DNA of 27,559 bases from positions 1 through 27,559 of the IMG/VR virus record IMGVR_UViG_3300005563_000090. One strand, 5' to 3'. Origin of the DNA: a virus. Below, piece after piece: positions 21,065 to 27,559 of this stretch. The translations under genes and the position numbers were made by a program. The first letter of the stretch is position 1, and each line of letters starts with the position of its first letter. The notes under the pieces are model-generated. The model had not been told where the DNA came from. It did not search any database and saw nothing but the letters and a program-made list of their open reading frames with translations.

Positions 21065-21433
21065 CTACGCCACCTCCCCGGCGCCCGCAGGCTGAAGGGC
21101 GGCGCGGGCGTCCTGGGATGCGAAGTTGATGAGCGCGCCGCAGGTGCACGGAAGCGGCTCGGGGAACCCTTCGGCGGTCCCGCCCTGGCCGTCATCGCCC
21201 CAGATAAGGCAGGCCGTTGAGTGCGACGTGCCGGTGACGCGTGCCAGCCCGTAGGCTCGCTGGCGGAACCAACGGAGCGTGTCCTCCAGCCGCTCCCGCT
21301 CGGCGATGGCGGCAATGGCGAAGCGGAGGTCGGCGGCGGCCTGGCTGAAGCCGCGAGGCAACGACAGTTCGCCTAACTCGTCATAGTGGGCCGCCAGCTT
21401 CTCGAGCCGGGCCACGGCGTCGGGGGTAGTCAT
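21065..21433 (-). CDS. Hypothetical early protein
   Basis: 122 residues. Helical N-terminal half (MTTPDAVARLEKLAAHYDELG, then FSQAAADLRFAIAAIAERERLEDTLRWFRQRAYGLA). The second half has SHSTACLIWGDDGQGG and LPCTCGALINF with three cysteines. The nuclease-like gene's ribosome binding site lies in its last codons. ATGA overlap with the upstream gene. Function unknown. Confidence 0.68.
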   Translation of the reverse strand: MTTPDAVARLEKLAAHYDELGELSLPRGFSQAAADLRFAIAAIAERERLEDTLRWFRQRAYGLARVTGTSHSTACLIWGDDGQGGTAEGFPEPLPCTCGALINFASQDARAALQPAGAGEVA

Positions 21434-21651
21434 GGGCGCTCACCATCGGCGATTTCATCGGCCGCGAAATATCCGGCGTGAAAGGCTCTTGCGATCACGC
21501 ATCCCAAGCCCAGGATGCCGGGGATCAGCAGCATGAGAGACGCTGGCCGCCACCATGGCGCGAGGAAGATAGCCGCCGCACCGATGAGGCCATTGCCCAT
21601 CAGCGGCAGAAGCTTGCGCCAGTACCATTTGTGGAACGGTTCGTTGCCCAT
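21430..21651 (-). CDS. Small two-pass membrane protein
   Basis: 73 residues from the ATG at 21651, which overlaps the preceding TGA (TGATG). Two membrane segments: NGLIGAAAIFLAPWW (about 19-33) and PASLMLLIPGILGLGCVIARAF (about 35-56). The N-terminus (NEPFHKWYWRKLL) is positively charged. The rest of the longer frame to 22080 is a shadow. May insert in the host membrane; role unknown. Confidence 0.65.
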   Translation of the reverse strand: MGNEPFHKWYWRKLLPLMGNGLIGAAAIFLAPWWRPASLMLLIPGILGLGCVIARAFHAGYFAADEIADGERP

Positions 21652-22289
21652 CACGCATCCGCCGGCGGGGGAGGGGCGGCGGGGAGGGCGGTCCACATCG
21701 CTCCTATGACGAAAGCTTCGCGCTGAAAGTTCGCGAGATCGCTTTCGTTCGGGTAGGCGACGACAGAGGCCGCAATGGCCCTTTCCCGAACCGCCGCCAC
21801 GGCCTCCGGCACGAGCCTTTGCGCCCCAACCGATGGAAGGGCGGCGAGGATGGCGCGAAGCATGGTCGCGGCCTTCCACTCGTCTGTTTCTTCGGGGGCA
21901 AGGAAGCTGTAGTTTGGGCCGTAGCGGGCGTCCCGGTACCAGCGATCCGCCTCGCTGCGCCGCCGGCCCAATTCCTCCAGCCGGCCTACCATCTCGGCCA
22001 CCCCCTCCCGGTCCACGCCCCCCTCTGGAGGGGTTGAGGCGACGGCGGACGCAGCCGCGTCTATCCTGTCCCGAACCCATTGGTTGAGTTTTCGGCCAGT
22101 CCGCCGGGCGACCTCTACATCATCCTCTGGAGCGACAGGGGGTGGGGAGGCGAGGGCCTCCAAAAGCTCCTTCCCGAAGGTGCGGTGTGATAGGTATTGC
22201 ATGGCAATGGCGCTGACCGAGCGTTCCCCGTGGGCCATCGCGTAAGCTACCGTTGACAGGCGCTCGTTGCGTTCCGTCGCCTCGCTCAT
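21651..22289 (-). CDS. Hypothetical early protein
   Basis: 212 residues. Mainly helical: ERLSTVAYAMAHGERSVSAIAMQYLSHRT, then RTGRKLNQWVRDRIDAAA, and EMVGRLEELGRRRSEADRWYRDARYGPNYSFLAPEETDEWK, then LVPEAVAAVRERAIAASVVAYPNESDLANFQREAFVIGAMWTALPA. Pieces of this type (for example EELG...EADRW) occur in many small phage proteins of unknown role. 4-base overlap with the upstream Lar-like gene. No function recognised. Confidence 0.68.
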   Translation of the reverse strand: MSEATERNERLSTVAYAMAHGERSVSAIAMQYLSHRTFGKELLEALASPPPVAPEDDVEVARRTGRKLNQWVRDRIDAAASAVASTPPEGGVDREGVAEMVGRLEELGRRRSEADRWYRDARYGPNYSFLAPEETDEWKAATMLRAILAALPSVGAQRLVPEAVAAVRERAIAASVVAYPNESDLANFQREAFVIGAMWTALPAAPPPPADA

Positions 22290-22705
22290 TTCGGGCTCTC
22301 GGTGCGGAGGGCGGCGAGAGCGGCCTGCACATCGCCAAGCGCCAAGGTGATGTTGTGCTGGTAGGCCTCCGTAGAAGCGACCGTTAGGCCGAGGGCGTGT
22401 TGAAGTTGGAACTCGGCCTCAACTAGCCGCGCCTCCACCCCCGCCGTCGCGAGCGCCGCCACGCCTCGGCGGTTCCAGGCTGCGATGGCGTCCTCCCGCG
22501 TCTTGCCGCAACGTTCGATTATACGAGGTGACGGCTGCCCTTCGACGCGCGGACACCAATGCCTGACGTCCCAGCTAACGGGCGCCTGCGGCGGTTTAAG
22601 GCCCCCGTTCCAGGTTCCACCGTTGGCGCGAATTTGGTCAGGTTGTCCGCCGCAGAACGGGCACGGCAGGAGCGCGGGATCGGCTGCTGGGGTGGTGCTA
22701 TTCAT
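22286..22705 (-). CDS. Lar-like zinc protein (restriction alleviation family resemblance)
   Basis: 139 residues. LLPCPFCGGQP (C15, C18) near the start, two more cysteines at C51 and C66, and EDAIAAWNRR (71-80) give the standard Lar pattern: CPFCGG then a second Cys pair then (D/E)AI..WN.R. Lar of Rac prophage modulates type I restriction; other family members are of unknown role. The second half (residues 85-135) is an unrelated helical segment, EAEFQLQHALGLTVASTEAYQHNITLALGDVQAALAAL. Overlaps both neighbours by a few bases. Assignment to the family is good; anti-restriction activity is only inferred. Confidence 0.75.
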   Translation of the reverse strand: MNSTTPAADPALLPCPFCGGQPDQIRANGGTWNGGLKPPQAPVSWDVRHWCPRVEGQPSPRIIERCGKTREDAIAAWNRRGVAALATAGVEARLVEAEFQLQHALGLTVASTEAYQHNITLALGDVQAALAALRTESPK

Positions 22706-23000
22706 GGCCGAGCGCCTTTCTGCCGGCTGCCGTTACAAGCAGGTCTCCGTCCGTTTGAACGAGGAGCAGTCCCATACGCTCAAGGGCAGCAATCCTCGGG
22801 CGATGCTTCTTGTGGGCTCGGCCGTTATTGGCGGGCTCGTTGTGATCATTCATCGACTTGATCGTGCGGAGGAGATCAAATTCGGCGCGCGTCGGCGCAG
22901 GCGCGGCAGGAGGGATGTAGTATCGGTCCTTTGCGCAAGGCTCCGAGCACGACATGCCGTGGGGGCAGCGAGCGTCTTTCAGGGGGCAAACGCGGATCAT
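22698..23000 (-). CDS. Putative winged-helix protein with N-terminal Cys cluster
   Basis: 100 residues. The N-terminal 25 residues contain four cysteines (VCPLKDARCPHGMSCSEPCAKD), a possible metal site. Residues 35-98 (APTRAEFDLLRTIKSMNDHNEP, then RPRIAALERMGLLLVQTDGDLLVTAAGRKAL) read as a winged helix with a terminal 'xLTxxGRxAL' motif common in such domains. It may bind DNA. Function unknown. Confidence 0.66.
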   Translation of the reverse strand: MIRVCPLKDARCPHGMSCSEPCAKDRYYIPPAAPAPTRAEFDLLRTIKSMNDHNEPANNGRAHKKHRPRIAALERMGLLLVQTDGDLLVTAAGRKALGHE

Positions 23001-23030
23001 GTCAGCCGCGCCCCGCCGGGGGATCGAGGG

Positions 23031-23213
23031 TCAGCGGTCGGCATCGGGAGGCTCCGAAACGAGCGTGGGGCGCGTCAACCGACGCAGGGTTTTGCAAAGG
23101 AGGTCGATGTCCTCGACTTGATAGGCGACCAGCCCGAGGCCCATTGCCTGGGCGCGCGCCGTCACCTCCTCGGTGAAGTCCAGCGCTTCCGTGAGCTTCC
23201 CCTCACCCTGCAT
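23031..23213 (-). CDS. Small hypothetical protein, 60 residues
   Basis: 60 residues with AMGLGLVAYQVEDIDLLCKTLRRL as the core, protein-like and amphipathic. The ATG overlaps the end of the upstream gene (11 bases), consistent with the dense operon. A 30-base gap separates it from the next gene. Function unknown. Confidence 0.55.
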   Translation of the reverse strand: MQGEGKLTEALDFTEEVTARAQAMGLGLVAYQVEDIDLLCKTLRRLTRPTLVSEPPDADR

Positions 23214-23421
23214 CGCTGGCCTCGCCGGTCTGGGGGGGGGCGTAGCCGGGGACGGGCATGTGCTCGGCGGCGCGCATCAGCGCGGTCAAGGCGCGGCTGC
23301 GGGTTTCCCACGCCGCGCTCCACGACGAGTTGTTGTAGGGCTTGCGGGTTCGCCAATACTCGGTATCGAGCACGGCTTTCGCGTATTGTGTGGCAGCAGA
23401 AAGGAGGGCCTGCTTTGCCAT
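23203..23421 (-). CDS. Small hypothetical protein, 72 residues
   Basis: 72 residues from the ATG at 23421 with GGGGGAGGG upstream. Core: MAKQALLSAATQYAKAVLDTEYW, then NNSSWSAAWETRSRALTALMRAAEHM and a Pro-rich tail. Longer frame to 23859 is a shadow of the next gene. Unknown function, helical. Confidence 0.62.
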   Translation of the reverse strand: MAKQALLSAATQYAKAVLDTEYWRTRKPYNNSSWSAAWETRSRALTALMRAAEHMPVPGYAPPQTGEASDAG

Positions 23422-23423
23422 GC

Positions 23424-23978
23424 TCAGCCCTCCCCCACGGCAGCCTGATCGCCGGTCAGGGCGGATAGGGCGGTCGCGAGGCGCTGATAGGTTTCTTCGG
23501 ATATGCCGTTGCGCACCCCTGGAGCGCCGTCCGTATCCACCGTCATGAACTCGTACTGGACGGCCAGTAACGCCGCCTCCACCAGCGCCTTGACAGCCGC
23601 ATCGGGCGGTGTGGGCGCGGGTTCGCCGTTGAAGTAGACCGCGCGCATAGGCAGCCGATCCGGCGCTACCTCCCGCAGGAAGTCGGTGATCATGGCGACA
23701 GTCGGCCCGATCCCCATCCGGCAATAGGTGGCCGTCAGACATGCCAGAGCGCGGTTCTGTTGCTCCGGTGTCCACCCGCCCCCTCCATTCGCCGGCGCGA
23801 GGCTGGCGCGGGCGGCCTGGAGAAGGGCGGGGGCGACACGGCCTAAGGCGCGATACCAAAGGCGCACCGCCTCAGGTGTGCGAACGTCTAGCTCGTCTCG
23901 CCAGACAGACGCCTTCACGCCTGAGAACAGCCGCTCCAGCTCCTCCACCTTCTCTAGCGTGAGGGGGGTGTCAGACAT
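23424..23978 (-). CDS. Hypothetical early protein
   Basis: 184 residues from the ATG at 23978 with GGGGAG upstream; the longer frame to 24077 lies over the end of the next gene. Start: MSDTPLTLEKVEELERLFSG, then AVRLWYRALGRVAPALLQAARASLA, WTPEQQNRALACLTATYCRMGIGPTVAMITDFLREVAPDRLP, ending with a helical tail. No known motif. 8-base overlap with the upstream gene. Function unknown. Confidence 0.66.
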   Translation of the reverse strand: MSDTPLTLEKVEELERLFSGVKASVWRDELDVRTPEAVRLWYRALGRVAPALLQAARASLAPANGGGGWTPEQQNRALACLTATYCRMGIGPTVAMITDFLREVAPDRLPMRAVYFNGEPAPTPPDAAVKALVEAALLAVQYEFMTVDTDGAPGVRNGISEETYQRLATALSALTGDQAAVGEG

Positions 23979-24318
23979 GTTCGGCTCCCCTGGGTTGGGT
24001 GCGGAGGAGGGCGGCGCGGATGGCCGGGAGCGTCTTGAGCGCCGGATCTGGCTCGGTCGGCAAGCGGATGAAGCCAAGCTCCACGCCGTTGACGATGAAC
24101 TGCTCAGCGAGCTTGAGCGCGGCCGTCAGAACCTCGATCACCTCCGCCGCCTCTTGCTGGATCGGCGGCGTCTCGAATTGTCGGGTGAAGGTGTTCGACC
24201 CGTTCAGAGGCCCGGCGCCGTCATTGACCGCCAGGACGTATTTGCCGCGAAGCCTATCGGTCAGGCGCATCACTGGCGCCTCTCCCGCACCGTGCGCACC
24301 CGCGCGGGAACTAGTCAT
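23971..24318 (-). CDS. Hypothetical early protein
   Basis: 115 residues from the ATG at 24318, with AAGGAAA upstream; the longer frame is not protein-like. Contains LTDRLRGKYVLAVNDGAGPLNG and EAAEVIEVLTAALKLAEQFIVNGVELGFIRLPTEPDPALKTLPAIRAALL. Composition fits a small helical protein. Function unknown. Confidence 0.64.
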   Translation of the reverse strand: MTSSRAGAHGAGEAPVMRLTDRLRGKYVLAVNDGAGPLNGSNTFTRQFETPPIQQEAAEVIEVLTAALKLAEQFIVNGVELGFIRLPTEPDPALKTLPAIRAALLRTQPRGAEHV

Positions 24319-24371
24319 GGGGTTGGTTTCCTTGTGGAATTTTGGTTCGGTCGCTATTCGCTTCCGCGTCA

Positions 24372-24876
24372 CTAGCGGGCCGGGTCTGCGAGCCTTTCGA
24401 GGATGAGCAGCCGCCCTGCGGTCCAGCCGCACCGGGTCCATCCAGCGTGGCGAAAGCAAGCACCCGGATTGGCTGACCGGACAGCTTTCGGATTGACGTA
24501 GGTGTAATGCCGCAGACCAGGCCAGACGTGATCAGCGATGCGGTCAGCCTGTCGGATAAGCTCCGACGAGAGGTGCCGGCTTTCGTTCCTGAAGACCGCG
24601 CAGTTGACGCCTTCCTGGCCACTGTCGTCGATGAACTGTCGCCACACGAAAAGAGCATCTCCGTCTGCGGTTCGGAGCACGATGGTTTCACCGGGGCCGA
24701 CGAACTGGCCGGATGTGCGCTTTGACTTTTGCGCCGAGTAGTGGCGTCGGTAGAGGGCGAGGCACGTTCGATCCCCGTCCTTCGTGAGCCACCACAGCGG
24801 GCCAAAGGGCCGCTAACGGCCTTCGAAGGTTCGCAATCACCCATCGTGCGTCGGGGAAGCGAAGCGACCGAACCAT
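24372..24876 (-). CDS. Conserved-looking early protein with apparent frameshift
   Basis: The downstream frame (24372 to 24812, 146 codons) reads GPLWWLTKDGDRTCLALYRR, HYSAQKSKRTSGQFVGPGET, LRTADGDALFVWRQFIDDSG, GVNCAVFRNESRHLSSELIR, HYTYVNPKAVRSANPGACFR and HAGWTRCGWTAG, strongly protein-like and reminiscent of an uncharacterised family in bacteria and phages. It has no ATG, GTG or TTG before 24680, and an in-frame TAG lies at 24813-24815. The natural start is the ATG at 24876 (MVRSLRFPDARWVIANLRRP, with AGGGGG upstream), but that frame ends at 24688 unless a +1 shift occurs near 24800-24812, next to a CCCTTTGG run. Either a sequencing error, a real indel, or programmed frameshifting. A short form from the GTG at 24680 (102 residues) is the only single-frame alternative. 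Confidence 0.6.
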
Positions 24877-24888
24877 GATCCCCCTTCA

Positions 24889-25065
24889 TCACTGTCCCGC
24901 CTCACGGGGCACGACGGAGCTGGAAAGATCGGCGAGTACGGACAAAAGCCCGACTTCGATCAGGCGCGTCATCGTGGGCTGATAGGGATGGGCCTTCCTC
25001 GCGGCCTCGACCTTATCCAGCAACTCCACCGGCAGGCGAACGGTTATCGAGCGCGTCTCGCCCAT
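24889..25065 (-). CDS. Ribbon-helix-helix (Arc/CopG-type) DNA-binding protein
   Basis: 58 residues. RSITVRLPVELLDKVEAARK followed by HPYQPTMTRLIEVGLLSVLADL is a standard ribbon-helix-helix: a short strand (ITVRLP), helix A and helix B with a buried leucine pattern. A purine-rich AGGGGGAAG site precedes the ATG, and the previous gene's TAG directly adjoins it. Such proteins dimerise and bind operators through the beta strand. A transcriptional regulator of the early operon, or part of a toxin-antitoxin pair, is possible; no toxin is evident beside it. Confidence 0.72.
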   Translation of the reverse strand: MGETRSITVRLPVELLDKVEAARKAHPYQPTMTRLIEVGLLSVLADLSSSVVPREAGQ

Positions 25066-25170
25066 CTACTTCCCCCTTGCAGCTTGAGCCCAAGCAATCA
25101 AGATTGGCTCTCCAGGTAATCCAGCCTTGAATGCGGCGTATCGCTCAACACACATTGCGCCAACGCTCAT
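25066..25170 (-). CDS. Tiny coupled ORF, 34 residues
   Basis: 34 residues (MSVGAMCVERYAAFKAGLPG, then EPILIAWAQAARGK). Its ATG overlaps the HNH stop (ATGA) and its TAG abuts the next ATG. This double coupling and a helical, protein-like sequence are the support. Function unknown. Confidence 0.45.
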   Translation of the reverse strand: MSVGAMCVERYAAFKAGLPGEPILIAWAQAARGK

Positions 25171-25907
25171 AGGAGCCTCCCGAGCGACTGCATGTAGTCG
25201 ATAGGGTCCTTTGCATTCTTCCTGACGTTGCAGGTTTGGCAGAGGAGTTGGATGTTGCGGGGAACGTGCTCACCGCCGCGGGCAAGCGGCATTATGTGAT
25301 CAACGTGATAGCCCTTCTTGATGGAGCACGCGCAAATCGCGCAGCGCCACCTTTGCGCGCCACCAATCCGGTTTACGGTGCCGCGAGGAAGACGTCCGAC
25401 TTTTCGACTACCTCGGCGCTGGGCGAACTCGCGCACCTTGTCAGGATTGGCGGCGCGGTAAGCCCGACACCACGCGCGATCAGTGCCGGCCTCACGATAG
25501 CGCTGAAGGCGCGCCTCTGTACCGCCGCGCCACCGTGGATTAGCCTCGCCGCGCAGGCGGACATATCGGCCCTCTGCAAAAGCAAGGCGAATTCCCGCCA
25601 GTCGGTTCTCGACAGCCTGTGGGGAGTTGAGGGCGACCAATCTCGCCGCGTTGCACTTTTGGGAGCAAAAGCGGCCGCCACCGTTTGTGATCTGGACCTG
25701 GCGGGGAATGAATGACTTTCCGCAGGTTTCGCAATCTCGCCGACGGGCTTCGCGCTGAGCCTCCCGCCATGCCGCGCTGCACTCGGCGCTGCACCCTGGA
25801 TATTCCTCGACCTTTGAGGGTGGAAGCCACATTGGGCGACCACACTGCCGGCAATGCACCGCCACCTTGCGTGGGTTTTCGATAAAGCGGGTTGCGTGCC
25901 ACGTCAT
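25167..25907 (-). CDS. HNH endonuclease with N-terminal zinc modules
   Basis: 246 residues. Two Cys4 modules in the first 90 residues: C19/C22 with C39/C43, and C59/C62 with C81/C85 (DCETCGKSF ... RFCSQKC). The C-terminal HNH nuclease has CAICACSI (C189, C192), GYHVDHIMPLARGGEH (H201, D203, H204), NIQLLCQTCNVRK (N218, C223, C226) and a final NAKDPIDYMQSLGRLL. All key HNH residues are present, so it is probably active as a nicking or cutting enzyme. Overlaps the next HNH gene by 4 bases. It may be a homing nuclease or may take part in packaging or genome degradation. Confidence 0.86.
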   Translation of the reverse strand: MTWHATRFIENPRKVAVHCRQCGRPMWLPPSKVEEYPGCSAECSAAWREAQREARRRDCETCGKSFIPRQVQITNGGGRFCSQKCNAARLVALNSPQAVENRLAGIRLAFAEGRYVRLRGEANPRWRGGTEARLQRYREAGTDRAWCRAYRAANPDKVREFAQRRGSRKVGRLPRGTVNRIGGAQRWRCAICACSIKKGYHVDHIMPLARGGEHVPRNIQLLCQTCNVRKNAKDPIDYMQSLGRLL

Positions 25908-26314
25908 GGACGCGCCGCCTTCCGCTTGCTCGGGAACGGACGGGACGGGATGGTTTGTCCCTTAGGCCAAATCCCGAGGTGCTTTGCCCGCATCCGGTAG
26001 GTCTTGGACTTCTCTGCGTTGTCCGCTGCGGTCTTGGCCTTGTGCTTCTCGGCGAGTACGGGAGCGAGGTTCTTCTCGCGATTTTCTCCCCCGTTCTTGA
26101 GCGCCCTGATGTGGTCGATCTCCCAGGCGTCGCCGGGCATGATCTTCTTGCCGGAGAGGTAGCATCGACCTCCGAAGGCCTCGAACACCCGAAGCCGAAC
26201 GCGAGGCGGGACCTTCGTGTCTGGCGTCGCGCCAATCCATTCTGGCACGCTGCGCGCGGTCGCCTCACCATCCGTGGCGATGATCTTGCGCTCTTCGAGG
26301 GTGTAGCGGGGCAT
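25904..26314 (-). CDS. HNH endonuclease
   Basis: 136 residues. MPRYTLEERKIIATDGEATA... then VRLRVFEAFGGRCYLSGKKIMPGDAWEIDHIRALKNGGENREKNLAPVLAEKHKAKTA carries the HNH core: E65, D67-H68, N82 and a Lys/His-rich end. This compact form, without zinc knuckle pairs apart from one cysteine (C51), is common in phages. The remainder is basic (RMRAKHLGIWPKGQTIPSRPFPSKRKAARP). Overlaps both neighbours by 1 to 4 bases. Its target is unknown. Confidence 0.84.
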   Translation of the reverse strand: MPRYTLEERKIIATDGEATARSVPEWIGATPDTKVPPRVRLRVFEAFGGRCYLSGKKIMPGDAWEIDHIRALKNGGENREKNLAPVLAEKHKAKTAADNAEKSKTYRMRAKHLGIWPKGQTIPSRPFPSKRKAARP

Positions 26315-26577
26315 CAGGCGGCCACGGGGGTTTTTGAGGCCCCCGCTCCCTGGCCGCCGTAGAACTTGTCCCGCGCCTCAGCCGTCAGCGAGTAGACCGC
26401 CGGCCGCCTTCCCACGGATGAGATGATCCCACGCTCAGCAAGCCGCAGGAGGGGCTTGGATAGGTAGGTTGGATCTGCACCCGTCCAGTCGGCTATATCG
26501 GCCCTGGTGGCGTCCTGTTGAGCCAGGAAGTCCACTATCTCGCGCATGAGGGTGTTGGGGGGAGGGAGCTTGATCAT
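26314..26577 (-). CDS. Winged-helix DNA-binding protein
   Basis: 87 residues. LMREIVDFLAQQDATRADIADWTGADPTYLSKPLLRLAERGIISSVGRRPAVYSLTAEARDKFYG is a MarR/ArsR-like winged helix: helices 1-3 with a recognition helix (TYLSKPLLRLAERG) and a beta wing (ISSVGRRPAVYSLT). No extra domain. It may regulate early genes. The start overlaps the previous gene's stop by 4 bases, and its own stop overlaps the HNH start. Confidence 0.78.
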   Translation of the reverse strand: MIKLPPPNTLMREIVDFLAQQDATRADIADWTGADPTYLSKPLLRLAERGIISSVGRRPAVYSLTAEARDKFYGGQGAGASKTPVAA

Positions 26578-27083
26578 GCGGCCCTCGCGGATTGCAGGGC
26601 GCTGGGCTCCACGCCGATCATGGCGGAGACGAACTCCAGCACGGCCGTCTTGCTGGCCTGGAAGTCCTTCGCGCCCATGGCCTTCATGGACTGCGACTTG
26701 GCCGTGTAGACCGTCACCACGGCTTCGGAGGCGACCACGACGGCGTATTCGTCGAGGGGCTTGATGAACGCCGCAAGCCGCTGCGCCTCCGCCTTGCTGG
26801 CGCAGACGATGGACCGTTCGTCCCGATATCCGGTGCGGATCAGCGCATATTTGCGAAGGTGCTCAACGGTTGCGAACCTGTCAGCCTGGTCCTCGGGCAG
26901 GTTGTTCCACGCCTCGGTGAGGGACGCGAAGTAATGGCCATGGCTCGCCAGCGACCGAACGTGATGCTCGATCATCTGGTATTCGGCGCCGGTGTCGAAA
27001 TAGCTGGCGGCGGCGTTGTGGAAGCGGCGCAGCGGAACCAGCGATGCGCCATCCCAGGTGTAGGTGATCAGCGGGGCGGTCAT
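26574..27083 (-). CDS. Conserved phage protein beside YqaJ
   Basis: 169 residues. MTAPLITYTWDGASLVPLRR opens a conserved-looking protein with YFASLTEAWNNLPEDQADRFATVEHLRKYALIRTGYRDERSIVCASKAEAQRLAAFIKPLDEYAVVVASEAVVTVYTAKSQSMKAMGAKDFQASK. I recall similar proteins next to recombination genes in alphaproteobacterial phages but no activity. No nuclease or ATPase motif is seen. It is between YqaJ and a winged-helix gene, with 4-base overlaps on both sides; a role in DNA recombination or replication is inferred from place. Confidence 0.75.
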   Translation of the reverse strand: MTAPLITYTWDGASLVPLRRFHNAAASYFDTGAEYQMIEHHVRSLASHGHYFASLTEAWNNLPEDQADRFATVEHLRKYALIRTGYRDERSIVCASKAEAQRLAAFIKPLDEYAVVVASEAVVTVYTAKSQSMKAMGAKDFQASKTAVLEFVSAMIGVEPSALQSARAA

Positions 27084-27559
27084 GCGGCCACCCGTTGCGG
27101 CCGAACGGCCTCCATAAGCGCCGCCATCTTGGCGTCCAACTCGGCGAGGAAGGTCTTCACCTCGGCTTCCAGAGCCGCCAGGCGCGCGACGTCCCTATGC
27201 CAGCGGCGCACGAAGAGCCGCATGTCTTCGGGGAGGCGCGGATCGAACGAAACGAAGTCGCACCACTGGCGCCCGGTGCAGGCCATCTGCCAGTCCATCT
27301 GGGTCTGGTATTTGCCTGGGATGGTCCCGCTGATGAGGGTGTCTACGTGGGTCGCCGTGTTTGGGCATTTGATCTCAAGCAGCCCGTCAGCGCCCACCCG
27401 GCCATCAGGGCTGGCATGGGTGCCGGCGAGCGTCGGATGCTTCACCAGCCCGACAAGCTCCACCTCCGCGTCCCTGTGGAACTCGTAGGCCGTGCGGGCG
27501 TCCGCTTCGTTGTCGGTGCCCCGCTGCATGGCGGGGCTGACATAGGAGTCCGTTGGTTC
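27080..27559 (-). CDS. YqaJ-family viral exonuclease/recombinase, 5' end outside window
   Basis: The frame is open to the right edge (upstream residues DSYVSPAM), so the gene continues beyond 27559 and the ATG at 27529 is internal. Visible motifs: SPAMQRGTDNEADARTAYEFHRDAEVELVGLVKHPTLAGTHASPDGRVGADGLLEIKCPN, that is, the conserved E (in ADARTAYEF context), the D of SPDG and the E-x-K of LLEIKCPN, with YQTQMDWQMACTGRQWCDFVSFDPRLP. These are the catalytic residues of lambda-exonuclease/YqaJ-type PD-(D/E)XK 5'-3' exonucleases. It resects DNA ends for single-strand annealing recombination. The partner annealing protein is not visible here. Confidence 0.9.
   Translation of the reverse strand, partial: EPTDSYVSPAMQRGTDNEADARTAYEFHRDAEVELVGLVKHPTLAGTHASPDGRVGADGLLEIKCPNTATHVDTLISGTIPGKYQTQMDWQMACTGRQWCDFVSFDPRLPEDMRLFVRRWHRDVARLAALEAEVKTFLAELDAKMAALMEAVRPQRVAA

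Noticed and set aside
21064-21315. Longer nuclease-like protein beginning at 21315
   Set aside because: The extra N-terminal part is antisense-free but a shifted reading of the upstream gene; the ATG at 21063 has GGGAGGTG and family-like sequence begins there.
22485-23468. 327-residue plus-strand frame
   Set aside because: Crosses several coupled minus-strand genes, and is Arg-rich with no recognisable domain.
24311-24892. 193-residue minus-strand frame
   Set aside because: Ser/Thr/Pro-rich; the other minus-strand frames over the same bases are more protein-like and end or start at good signals.
24889-25065. Toxin-antitoxin pair around the ribbon-helix-helix protein
   Set aside because: Neither neighbour resembles a known toxin; the adjoining ORFs are a 34-residue peptide and a frameshifted conserved-looking gene.
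26592-27488. 298-residue plus-strand frame
   Set aside because: Antisense to the YqaJ gene and its neighbour, both of which have convincing protein features.

Overview
The window is part of a temperate, tailed, probably podovirus-like phage of a GC-rich alphaproteobacterium. Evidence for the phage is direct: a head-tail adaptor, receptor-binding and ejection-type virion proteins, a lysozyme/spanin lysis cassette, a tyrosine integrase, and a YqaJ-type recombination gene. The host is inferred from high GC, alphaproteobacterial-looking protein families, and one promoter whose -10 reads GCTATAAT, close to the Caulobacter housekeeping consensus. A Caulobacterales host is my best guess, not a demonstration. 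Phage genes lie on both sides of the attachment site, so this looks like the free-phage (attP) arrangement rather than a prophage end.

Layout. (1) 1-5509, plus strand: end of a head/connector cluster, adaptor, several tail or appendage proteins including a LamG-type lectin fold and a seven-copy repeat protein, and a large gp10-like tail/stabilisation protein. (2) 5509-14093, plus strand: a tiny coupled ORF, a GNAT acetyltransferase, then four large proteins that look like ejection (internal virion) proteins. One carries a C-terminal S74-type chaperone domain after a 28-copy nonapeptide repeat, and one a SleB-like cell-wall hydrolase domain. An HNH endonuclease gene is inserted in this operon on the opposite strand (6085-6597) with its own promoter. 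(3) 14090-16701, plus strand: a winged-helix regulator with a coiled coil, a GH24 endolysin with a C-terminal membrane anchor, small membrane proteins (holin candidates), an Rz-like spanin, a strong hairpin and an XhlA-like membrane protein. (4) 16702-18689: small mostly minus-strand genes of unknown role, two with membrane segments. (5) 18686-18747: attP, carrying the 3' half of a tRNA-Leu(TAA). (6) 18758-27559, minus strand: integrase, an overlapping excisionase-like gene, then a tightly packed early operon with a PD-(D/E)XK nuclease-like protein, a Lar-like zinc protein, many small orphan genes, a ribbon-helix-helix protein, two HNH proteins, a winged-helix protein and, at the right edge, YqaJ.

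The plus-strand late genes are packed with ATGA/TGATG stop-start overlaps, as are the minus-strand early genes, so each block is probably one long operon. Neither main promoter is inside the window. The most unusual points are the 9-residue aromatic repeat array, the antisense HNH insertion whose promoter shares bases with the ribosome binding site of the opposing gene, the 154-nt excisionase/integrase overlap, and an apparent frameshift in a well conserved-looking early gene at 24372-24876. I found no clear new multi-gene defence system.
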